Below are positions 16,929 to 23,450 of a stretch of 33,368 nucleotides of DNA, one piece after another. The translations under genes and the position numbers were made by a program. The notes under the pieces were generated by a model, which was not told the DNA's origin, ran no database searches, and saw only the letters and a program-made list of their open reading frames with translations. Within the stretch, counting starts at the first letter, position 1. The number at the start of each line of letters is the position of its first letter. The stretch spans positions 1 through 33,368 of the forward strand of contig JBKQWK010000290.1 of assembly GCA_052139595.1 (NCBI GenBank). Reading direction: 5' to 3'. The stretch is from JBKQWK01 sp052139595. Its GTDB lineage: Bacteria; Actinomycetota; Thermoleophilia; UBA2241.

Positions 16929-18149
16929 CTACTTGGCGGGCAGTGAGTTCGCGATCGCCTGCATGACCACCGCCGATGAACAGCCAAACGACGTCAGCTC
17001 GCCGTTGCCCGTCGGTGTGAACCAGTTCGGCCCCATGAGGCCGCGGCTGTTGCGCTGCACCCAGGCCGCAGCCGCGTTTTGCCGAAACCAGGAGTCATAC
17101 GACGCCAGGTGGTTCTGGCTCACAAACCACCCCGCCCAGCGAGCGAAGATGCCCTTGAATCCACCCCGATTGCCAATCGGACTACTCTCGCCGACGCCCT
17201 GCAGGATACCGTTCCTGGTGAGGCTGGCCTTCGTGTAGCGCAAGGCCGCCAAGGCATCATCGTAGTAGCCCGCCTTGCCAGTCGCCTGATAGAGAAGAGC
17301 AGCAGCACCGATGAACGTGCCCTGGTTGTAGGTGTACCTGGTGCGAGTCACCAGCAGGCCGGAGCCCTTGCCCTGGCTGCCACCGCCGCTAGCGTAGGTG
17401 ACACCGTCAAAGACGGCGCCGGTGTGAGCATCAAACAAGTGACGTCGCTGCCATGCGTACAGGCTGACTGCCTGCACAAGATAAGCGCGCTCGTGAAGGG
17501 CTTGATAGAGCAGACAGGCAGCGATGATCGCCGGGGCCGTCGTTGTCGTATTCTTGCCCGACTTGTCCGTCGTCCACCAGAGCCCGCCGCCGAACACGCT
17601 GTCCCGGGAGCGCGCATACACGCGGTCAAAGTTCACTTTGGCCGCGTTCCTGTAGCTAACGTTGCCGGTGATACCATAGGCGCGCAGGGACGCAATGATC
17701 ATCCACATGATGTCGTCGTTGTACGTGCGGCCGGCGGTCCAGTTGCCACCGAACTCGTGCAGAAAACCGGTCATCAAGGTGGCCACCATCTGCTTGTCGG
17801 CGGGGTCACCAGTACTCTGATAGACGTCTTCGACCATCTCGATCATCTCTGCTTCTGTCCAGAAGACAGCGAGGCCGCCGGCAGTGCTCCGCTTGAAGAA
17901 GCCGCGGTCGCCTCTCTGAACGTAAAAGGCGGTCGTGAAGGCAGCAAGTGCAGCCTGGACGCGAGCTGACCCGCTGCTGCCGACCGATGGTGCACTCGAC
18001 ACTGGCTGCGGCGGCAGAGACGGCGTCGAGTGAGACGGCGTCGGCAGCGGAGTTTTGCCACCACAGCCAGACAGCAGCAGAGCAAAAACCGCCAGGCTGA
18101 GCAGAACGGCAGCGACCACTCGGCTTCGTAACTTCATGCCTGGCGACAC
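16929..18149 (-). CDS. GH76-family alpha-1,6-mannanase-like lipoprotein
   Basis: A 406-residue exported hydrolase: lipoprotein signal (FALLLSGC-G, Cys29), Pro/Ser linker, then an (alpha/alpha)6-barrel domain. GH76 marks: FYVQRGDRGFFK, FWTEAEMIEMVEDVY, the catalytic Asp pair in TYNDDIMWMIIA (145-146), GGGLWWTTDKSGKNT with the typical N-T-P/A aglycone region, YTYNQGTFIGAAALLY and GIFARW near the end. GH76 enzymes cut alpha-1,6-mannan and can remodel or anchor mannan-type surface glycans. The GTG at 18149 is chosen because GGAGAGG lies six bases upstream; an ATG four codons later lacks a site. The frame remains open to 18617, but that extension is not protein-like. The neighbouring mannosyltransferase suggests a shared mannan theme. 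Confidence 0.85.
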   Translation of the reverse strand: MSPGMKLRSRVVAAVLLSLAVFALLLSGCGGKTPLPTPSHSTPSLPPQPVSSAPSVGSSGSARVQAALAAFTTAFYVQRGDRGFFKRSTAGGLAVFWTEAEMIEMVEDVYQSTGDPADKQMVATLMTGFLHEFGGNWTAGRTYNDDIMWMIIASLRAYGITGNVSYRNAAKVNFDRVYARSRDSVFGGGLWWTTDKSGKNTTTTAPAIIAACLLYQALHERAYLVQAVSLYAWQRRHLFDAHTGAVFDGVTYASGGGSQGKGSGLLVTRTRYTYNQGTFIGAAALLYQATGKAGYYDDALAALRYTKASLTRNGILQGVGESSPIGNRGGFKGIFARWAGWFVSQNHLASYDSWFRQNAAAAWVQRNSRGLMGPNWFTPTGNGELTSFGCSSAVVMQAIANSLPAK

Positions 18150-18302
18150 GGCACTACCTCTCCGTTCTCTTTCTCTGTGGTACTGTGCACGGCGGGCGGC
18201 ATGCGCTGCCAACGGGGATTGTACACACGCGAAGCCGCTCCCGCCCACAGTGCCATCCGCCGACACGGCACGCACACGGCCCAAGAAGGAGAAGCCCCAG
18301 AC

Positions 18303-18350
18303 ATGGCCGAGATCATCGCCTACAGCACGGCCATCGTGCTCGCCGACTGA
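18303..18350 (+). CDS. Short 15-codon open reading frame, possible leader peptide
   Basis: ATG to TGA encoding MAEIIAYSTAIVLAD, with AAGAAGGAGAAG about ten bases upstream. It lies 70 bases before the HAD-like gene in a 270-base gap that otherwise shows nothing. It may be an upstream leader, a remnant or chance. Confidence 0.2.
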   Translation: MAEIIAYSTAIVLAD

Positions 18351-18419
18351 CAGTGGTCGCGTGGTCACTCTAGTTCGATCGCGGCAGCAGGCTCGGGGAC
18401 GACGTGGGTGGACGTCACC

Positions 18420-19340
18420 ATGAGCGACAAGACAGTCGCGACCATGTGGATCAGGGACGGCGTCCTGGTCGAGCGCATGCATGTCAACGCCGTCGCTTTC
18501 GCTTTCGCCGTCCTCGCTTTCTCCCGCCGGGACGCAACAGAGGGCGCACCAGTTCACTCCGACATTGCGTCGGCAGACCCTTCGCTGGAGCAGCTCATTA
18601 CCTTCGCCTTCGCGCACTCAGGTGCGTCATGCGCGGCGAAGCTGCAGACCCTCAATCTTGAGCTGGAGAACGCTGTCGAGGACGTCGCCGTGGCCGCACG
18701 CTACTACGATGAGCTGGCTACGGCGGCGGCCCAGGGCTGCCGACCGTTCGCTCACGCCGCATCCCTGCTGGCCACCCTGGAGGCTGCCGGCATCCCGACC
18801 TTCATCACCAGCGCCGTCGACCAGCAGATCATGGACGCCTGGGCGCGCAGCTCCGACGGCCAGCCTCTGTGTGCCCACGTGACGGAAGTCCTAGCGCAGC
18901 GCCCGGGCTTCAGCAAAGGCGGCGATCACTTCAACCATGTGCGCTCGCGCTACGGTATCGAGCGCATCGTCCTCATCGCCGACGCCGTGGCCGAGATCGA
19001 GATGGGCCGGCGCTGGGGGCAAGAATACGGCGTCGTGCCGATCGGCTTCGCCAACGTCATCGACGCCGCCAAGATCAACGAAGGAGTACGGCTCGTCAGC
19101 AAAGCGCAGGAGCTGATCGGTCGGCGCGCGGCGGTGGCGGCGATTTCGCCGCCGCGCGGCGTTGACCACGAGAAGCTCGTTCTGCCTGATGCCGAGACGC
19201 TGAGCGTGCTTCTCAAGAACGCCGGCGCCGCCTACGTTGTCTCAGGGCCGGCCCAGTCGCTCATGCAAACGTTGCAGATGCACTTCGTCAGTGCGGGCAT
19301 TCTCCCGTCGCCGACCGCCGCGCCAGCGTCACGCGAGTAA
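18420..19340 (+). CDS. HAD-superfamily-like protein lacking the nucleophilic aspartate
   Basis: A 306-residue protein whose layout follows beta-phosphoglucomutase/phosphoglycolate-phosphatase-type HAD proteins. Motif I reads TMWIRDGVLVERM: the second Asp of DxDG is kept (D13), but the nucleophile position is Ile (I11). A helical cap segment follows (about 20-110). Motif II is TFITSAVD (S131), motif III Lys is in GFSKGGDHFNHV (K166) and motif IV is VLIADAVAEIEMG (D188). The last 90 residues are an extra domain (GRRAAVAAISPPRGVDHEKL ... AAYVVSGPAQSLMQTLQMHF). Without the nucleophile, phosphatase chemistry by the usual route is unlikely, so it may bind phosphorylated ligands. ATG 18420 is used; GTG 18408 is also possible. 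It is convergent with the Lrp gene. Confidence 0.6.
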   Translation: MSDKTVATMWIRDGVLVERMHVNAVAFAFAVLAFSRRDATEGAPVHSDIASADPSLEQLITFAFAHSGASCAAKLQTLNLELENAVEDVAVAARYYDELATAAAQGCRPFAHAASLLATLEAAGIPTFITSAVDQQIMDAWARSSDGQPLCAHVTEVLAQRPGFSKGGDHFNHVRSRYGIERIVLIADAVAEIEMGRRWGQEYGVVPIGFANVIDAAKINEGVRLVSKAQELIGRRAAVAAISPPRGVDHEKLVLPDAETLSVLLKNAGAAYVVSGPAQSLMQTLQMHFVSAGILPSPTAAPASRE

Positions 19341-19352
19341 CCGGCGGTGCAG

Positions 19353-19386
19353 TCGCAGTGCGGTCACACGATCGCAGTACGGTCAC
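19353..19386. repeat. Imperfect 15-bp direct repeat between convergent genes
   Basis: TCGCAGTGCGGTCAC (19353-19367) and TCGCAGTACGGTCAC (19372-19386) differ at one base and are spaced 19 bases apart. A partial third copy, GCGGTCAC, follows. They lie between the HAD-like and Lrp-like genes, so a promoter role is less likely than slippage or a protein-binding array. Confidence 0.5.
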
Positions 19387-19434
19387 GCGGTCACGGCGAC
19401 AGACCAGCGAACCAGTCCCGGCGACGCCGAGAGG

Positions 19435-19935
19435 CTAGACCAGAGTCGCCGGTGTCGTCGCCGCCTGTTCATCGCCGATGGGCAGAATCGGCCAGCCTTC
19501 GTCGACGACCGGCTCGGCGAGAATCAGCATCGTTTCGAGCTTCGTGACGCCGGGGATCAAGGCGAGGTCGACGCGGATTAGCTGGGCGAGATGTTCCAGA
19601 TCGCGCAAGGCGAGCATCACGATCATGTCGAACTCGCCGGTAACGTGATAACAGGCACGCACCCCGGAAAGCCCTTTGACACCGGTTTCGAAGGCGGCAA
19701 TCGCACTTTGGCTGTGCTCGCGCAGTTGAGCGATCACGAGCGCATGCAGACCGATGCCCAGCGCCGCGGGATCGATGATGGCGCGATAACCACGGATGGC
19801 GCCGCTACGCTCCAGACGACGCACCCGGCCCAGCATGGCCGAAGGCGACAGGCCAAGAGAGCGTGCCAGAGCAAGGTTCGACTGCCGGCCCTCGCGCTGC
19901 AGGGCAATGAGGATATCGCGGTCGAGAGCATCCAT
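19435..19935 (-). CDS. Lrp/AsnC-family transcriptional regulator
   Basis: A 166-residue regulator. The N-terminal winged helix-turn-helix reads MDALDRDILIALQREGRQSN, LALARSLGLSPSAMLGRVRR and LERSGAIRGYRAIIDPAALG. It is followed by the AsnC/RAM ligand-binding domain (ALVIAQLREHSQSAIAAF, VRACYHVTGEFDMIVMLALR, LIRVDLALIPGVTKLETMLI). The G-x-x-D motif (GEFD) that forms part of the amino-acid effector pocket is present. The C-terminal extension is short. ATG 19935 is chosen because AGAAGG precedes it; an in-frame start at 19965 is possible. It lies 207 bases downstream of the DUF6506 gene on the same strand, and could control that run of genes or act elsewhere. Confidence 0.92.
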   Translation of the reverse strand: MDALDRDILIALQREGRQSNLALARSLGLSPSAMLGRVRRLERSGAIRGYRAIIDPAALGIGLHALVIAQLREHSQSAIAAFETGVKGLSGVRACYHVTGEFDMIVMLALRDLEHLAQLIRVDLALIPGVTKLETMLILAEPVVDEGWPILPIGDEQAATTPATLV

Positions 19936-20064
19936 GTGCGCCTTCTTATCTAGCAGGCCGAGCATACAACGGGCTGAGCCTACAAGCGCACATCTCCTCC
20001 GTCAAGAGGCGCTGCGCCGCACGAGATTCTGCCGCTGGCGATCATGAGGATCGGCCCAAGCGGC

Positions 20065-20159
20065 GGCCGCGGCCTCGACTCTGCGCAACTCACGGCCGCG
20101 GCCTGACCCCGGCGGCTCGCACCCGCGGCTGACTCGTACGGCTTACGCCCGCGGCTGAC
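20065..20159. repeat. Four-copy degenerate repeat around CCGCGG
   Basis: GGCCGCGGCCT at 20065 and 20094, and CCCGCGGCTGAC at 20122 and 20148, spaced 29, 28 and 26 bases. The copies share (C/G)CCGCGGC followed by CTGAC in three cases. The last overlaps the end of the DUF6506 coding region. The array fills the spacer upstream of the Lrp gene (start at 19935), so it could be a binding array or a slippage product. Confidence 0.5.
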
Positions 20160-20475
20160 CCGTGAACCAGCCGGCGCGCTCCATGGCCTGCACGGCGACT
20201 TTCTGACTGCGGCTATCGCCGCGAGCCACAGAGACGGAGACCCCATCACCGACGGCGTCAACGATGCGAGCCACATCCTGGTGCGTGTTGCCGGGGCAGA
20301 GCAGAATCGAATCGACGCCTTCGTCGGTGACCAGGCGCTGGCAGACCTGAACCGCTTGATCGGTGTTTCTGACGAGCACGCTGAAGAGTTTGTAGTAGGC
20401 GGTTTCGAGCACGGTCACGTGCTTTTCGGGGTCGGCGTCGGGGACGTGAGCGATGAACGCGGCGGTAAACGTCAT
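20143..20475 (-). CDS. DUF6506-like small protein of unknown function
   Basis: A 110-residue soluble protein. It starts MTFTAAFIAHVPDADPEKHV, then ETAYYKLFSVLVRNTDQAVQ, TDEGVDSILLCPGNTHQDVA and GVSVSVARGD. The P-D-x-D-P-E-K-H start and the EGVDSI-LC-G segment resemble the DUF6506 family as I remember it; no function is established. The predicted fold is alternating beta/alpha. AGGAGG sits six bases before the ATG. It starts 16 bases after the DUF169 gene stops, so the two are almost surely co-transcribed. The end of the coding region overlaps a GC-rich repeat array. Confidence 0.6.
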   Translation of the reverse strand: MTFTAAFIAHVPDADPEKHVTVLETAYYKLFSVLVRNTDQAVQVCQRLVTDEGVDSILLCPGNTHQDVARIVDAVGDGVSVSVARGDSRSQKVAVQAMERAGWFTGQPRA

Positions 20476-20491
20476 GACGGTCCTCCTGTGG

Positions 20492-21217
20492 TCAAAATGA
20501 TCCCTGGCGTGCCTCTAGCACCTCGGCCAGAAAACTGTTGTGCAGCGAGCTGCCCGGGTCATCGGCCCAGCGGCAGAGTGCCGCGAACATGGGCTTGGTG
20601 ACGGTAAAAGCCAGCAGGCCGGGAGCGAGATTCTTGCGCATGGCCTGGTCGGTGGCGCCAATGACGGCCTGGGTAGCCTCAAGATCGGGAAACGCTGCCG
20701 CCAGCTGGCTGCAGCCGGAACCGAAGGGGGCAATGACCGGCGGCACATCGTCAGGTCGGCTGTAATAGGAAGCACCGGTGGCCAGTACCGAAAGCTGATC
20801 GGCGTTGACGTAGAAAGTGATGGTGCGCAGAAAATCGTACTGATCAGCGCGCAACGGTCCGATCAGGACGTGCTCGTACTGAGGCTCATAGCCACTGCTT
20901 GCGTCCAGCCATAATTCCATGAGTTCGTGCGACGCCCGCAAGCCCTCTTCGTCGGCCAGAAACCTGACCATCTCCTCGCGCGACCGACCAGGCACCTGGT
21001 TGCCGAGCACTTGAGCGGCGCCACAACCGTGCCGGTCTTTGGTCACATGGAGCGTCTTGCCTTCGCGCCAGCGCGGGTACGAGGCAAAGATGCACTCGCG
21101 AGGGCCCGCCGGTTCAACCAGCGGTGCGAAAGCCGCCGGGTCAGGCGCGTCATAGAAACCAATCAGCGGCTCGGTAATCATCAATGTCTCGAGAATAGTG
21201 GTGGGATCAGACTGCAT
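20492..21217 (-). CDS. DUF169-family protein
   Basis: A 241-residue soluble protein. Family features: IGFYDAPDPAAFAPL near the N-terminus, CIFASYPRWREGKTLHVTKD, then HGCGAAQVLG (the conserved Cys-x-Gly region), EHVLIGPLRADQYDFLRTIT, and later VIAPFGSGCSQLAAAFP and TVTKPMFAAL. Three Cys lie in conserved-looking positions, so metal or cofactor binding is possible, but no activity is established. ATG 21217 is preceded by an almost ideal AAGGAGGT site, which decides the start over one five codons upstream. It lies between the isochorismatase-like gene (64 bases upstream) and the DUF6506-like gene (16 bases downstream), all on the minus strand. Confidence 0.8.
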   Translation of the reverse strand: MQSDPTTILETLMITEPLIGFYDAPDPAAFAPLVEPAGPRECIFASYPRWREGKTLHVTKDRHGCGAAQVLGNQVPGRSREEMVRFLADEEGLRASHELMELWLDASSGYEPQYEHVLIGPLRADQYDFLRTITFYVNADQLSVLATGASYYSRPDDVPPVIAPFGSGCSQLAAAFPDLEATQAVIGATDQAMRKNLAPGLLAFTVTKPMFAALCRWADDPGSSLHNSFLAEVLEARQGSF

Positions 21218-21281
21218 CGTTACCTCCTTCATTCATTGCTGACGCGAACGTAGCACGGCGTGGCGTTTGTCGACTCCGTTG

Positions 21282-21869
21282 TCACGCCGATTCCGCCCTG
21301 AGGGCAGCAAGGACGTCGGCTGTCGCGACGACCCGGCCAATGCGCGGGAAGATGCGCGTCAAGGCGAAGGTGTGATCGTCTGCACTGCGAGCACTCATGG
21401 CGTCTTCGGCGAACACCAGGTCGTAGCCACGCTCGTAGGCATCTCTGGCCGTAGATTCGACGCCGTAATTCGTCGAAATGCCGCCCAGAACAATCGTCGT
21501 AACGCCACGGCGACGCAACTGCAGATCGAGATCAGTGCCATAGAACGCCCCCCACTGCCGCTTCGTGACGACGATGTCTCGCTGCTGGGGACCCACGGCG
21601 GCAACAATCTCGGCAAAATCCGCCGGCCGGCCCTGCCACTGCGCTGGCTCGTCGACCTGGCCGTGCAAACGGTCGCCGCCATCGGCACTGGTTGCAACGT
21701 GCACGAGAATGACCGGGGCGGCGACGGCGCGAAACGCAGCGCCGAGCGCCGCCGCAACGGCAATCACTTCGTCGGTCGTGTGTGGTTCAGCCGGCATGGC
21801 GGTAATGCCGCGCTGCAGATCGATGAGCACCAGCGCCGTAGTTTTGGGATCGAGATACGTGATTGGCAT
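21282..21869 (-). CDS. YecD-like isochorismatase-fold protein without catalytic cysteine
   Basis: A 195-residue protein. It has the cysteine-hydrolase fold with Asp in LVLIDLQRGI (D17) and Lys in VTKRQWGAFYGTDLDLQLRR (K103). The usual catalytic Cys region reads GGISTNYGVESTARDAYERG, with Gly (136) where Cys is expected. That GISTN-x-GVESTAR form, with the RQWGAFYGTDL and PRIGRV segments, matches the E. coli YecD group as I remember it, in which the Cys is also absent. The reaction is therefore unclear and may not be a nitrilase-like hydrolysis. ATG 21869 is chosen because AAGGGAG precedes it; an in-frame start at 21929 adds a basic stretch. It heads the DUF169/DUF6506 run. Confidence 0.85.
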   Translation of the reverse strand: MPITYLDPKTTALVLIDLQRGITAMPAEPHTTDEVIAVAAALGAAFRAVAAPVILVHVATSADGGDRLHGQVDEPAQWQGRPADFAEIVAAVGPQQRDIVVTKRQWGAFYGTDLDLQLRRRGVTTIVLGGISTNYGVESTARDAYERGYDLVFAEDAMSARSADDHTFALTRIFPRIGRVVATADVLAALRAESA

Positions 21870-22097
21870 AGCAGACTCCCTTACAGTCGTCGTCTTCGCC
21901 CGGGTCGCTTCCAGTTTCTTTCGCTGCACCTGGACAATAGTTTACCATGCTAATTACCGTTGTGAACCATTCGTTGCTCGGCGGTGGCTATCGCCGTCGG
22001 CGAGCGGCGCCGGCCGTCGTCTCGCCCTGTCGCATTGCGTCACCCTTTCGCGTCGCTCTTGGTCCGGCGAAGGTCTTTCGTCCTCGCCGGTGTGCTA

Positions 22098-22192
22098 GTG
22101 TTCGTCACATCGTACGGCGGACAACACCTCTGCAGACGAACCGCCGGCTGAACTGGTGAAAGCCCGGACTGGGCCGCAGGGGAGACTGCCAA
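22098..22192 (+). ncRNA. Candidate structured leader with cobalamin-riboswitch-like core
   Basis: The segment 22155-22177 reads GGTGAAAGCCCGGACTGG-GCCGCA, close to the conserved cobalamin riboswitch core (GGTGAAA..CCGG..CTG.CCCGCA). GGAGACTGCC (22181-22190) resembles the B12 box (GGAGACCTGCC). CCTCTGC (22127-22133) can pair with GCAGGGG (22176-22182), and GTGTTcGTC (22098-22106) with GACAACAC (22120-22127, sharing one base with the first stem). However, the middle helices and other conserved bases are missing, so this may be chance or a compact variant. It precedes and overlaps the annotated start of the EamA transporter gene. Confidence 0.25.
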
Positions 22193-23199
22193 CGACCAAC
22201 GTCAGCGCCAGGCACTCGTCATCGCATCGCCGTTCCGCCGCCGGCTCACAGCTGCGACAGGCCAAACAGCAGACGGGCCACGCCACCGCTCCCCCAGCGC
22301 CATCGGTCGGCAGCCCCGCCGAGCACGGCAGGCCGCTGACCGCGGTGACGGTGACCATCATCACCTCGGCTTCGGTGTTCGCCGGCATTCGCGCCGGTTT
22401 GCGCAGTTACGGCCCCTTCGAGCTCGTCGCTTTTCGTTTTATCCTCGCCTCGCTCCTGTTGCTCGCTCTGGCGCGACCGCTACGCGTGCGCCTGCCGCGC
22501 CACCGCGACCTGCCGGTCGTCTTCGCCCTCGGGTTCTGCGGCATCAGCGTCTATCAGGTAGCGCTGGCAATCGGCGAACAGCGCGTCTCGGCCGATGTCG
22601 CCAGCATGGTTGTCGCCAGCGAGACGATCATGGTCGCGGTGCTGGCGACGATCTTTCTCGGCGAGCGTCTGTCGCGCTGGGGCTGGCTGGGGGCGCTGAT
22701 CGGCTTCGGCGGCGTCGCCATCATCTCGCTCGACCAGGGCGGCGGCTTTAAAGTCGACCTGCAGGTGCTGTGGCCGCTGCTCGCCGCCCTCGGCACGAGC
22801 GTGTACTTCGTCTTTGAGAAACCTCTTCTGCGCCAGTACACAGCCCTTGAGATGACAACCTGGTGCATCTGGAGCGGCACGATCTTCGTGCTGCCGTTCG
22901 CCGCGTCACTGCCGGCGCAAATCGTCCGGGCGACGTGGACCGCCACCGCCTCCGTCGTTTATTTGGCAGTGATCCCCGGCGTCGTTGCCTACCTCGCCTG
23001 GACGCACGCGATTGCACACGCGCCGGCGTCCCTCGTCGTCAACGCGCTCTGCCTTGTCCCCCCGACGGCAGTGATGATCGCCTACTTCTGGCTCGGCGAG
23101 CGACCCTCCTGGCTCACGCTCCTGGGCGGCGCCGTGACCATTACCGGCGTGGCCATGGTCGGCTTACGAGGCAAGCCGACCGCGACCAGCCGCGGCTGA
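22156..23199 (+). CDS. EamA/DMT-superfamily transporter (LicB-like position)
   Basis: A ten-span transporter of the drug/metabolite superfamily with two EamA repeats. Repeat 1 has YGPFELVAFRFILASLLLLA, VVASETIMVAVLATIFLGER and GWLGALIGFGGVAIISL. Repeat 2 has VYFVFEKPLLRQYTALEMTT, NALCLVPPTAVMIAYFWLGE and TLLGGAVTITGVAMVGL. The first 60 residues from GTG 22156 are hydrophilic and atypical, and overlap a possible RNA structure. GTG at 22345, just before the first span, is an alternative start. The next gene on the same strand, 250 bases on, is a choline-kinase-like phosphotransferase. LicB, the choline permease of lic loci, belongs to this superfamily, so choline or ethanolamine import is a reasonable guess but unproven. 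Confidence 0.85.
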   Translation: MKARTGPQGRLPTTNVSARHSSSHRRSAAGSQLRQAKQQTGHATAPPAPSVGSPAEHGRPLTAVTVTIITSASVFAGIRAGLRSYGPFELVAFRFILASLLLLALARPLRVRLPRHRDLPVVFALGFCGISVYQVALAIGEQRVSADVASMVVASETIMVAVLATIFLGERLSRWGWLGALIGFGGVAIISLDQGGGFKVDLQVLWPLLAALGTSVYFVFEKPLLRQYTALEMTTWCIWSGTIFVLPFAASLPAQIVRATWTATASVVYLAVIPGVVAYLAWTHAIAHAPASLVVNALCLVPPTAVMIAYFWLGERPSWLTLLGGAVTITGVAMVGLRGKPTATSRG

Positions 23200-23450
23200 C
23201 AGACACCGGTCGCACGACTCAACAGGGAATCCGACGAAGGCCCGAACAACAGGCTGAGCAAGGGGCCAAGCAAGGACCGAACAATATGCGGTCTCTTGCC
23301 AGAGTCGTGCTGCCGGTCGTAGCATAATATGCGATACGCCGCAGCGGGGGCTCGGCTCGCTTGGCCCTCTCTTCTCTGAACGCATGGTTTACCACCTTCA
23401 CAGTCGCATTCGGGCGCCGGGCACTCGAGCGCAAAGAGAAAGGACATGAA

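Noticed and set aside
18150..18617. N-terminal extension of the GH76 gene by up to 156 residues
   Set aside because: It would bury the lipoprotein signal inside the protein, and GGAGAGG points to the GTG at 18149.
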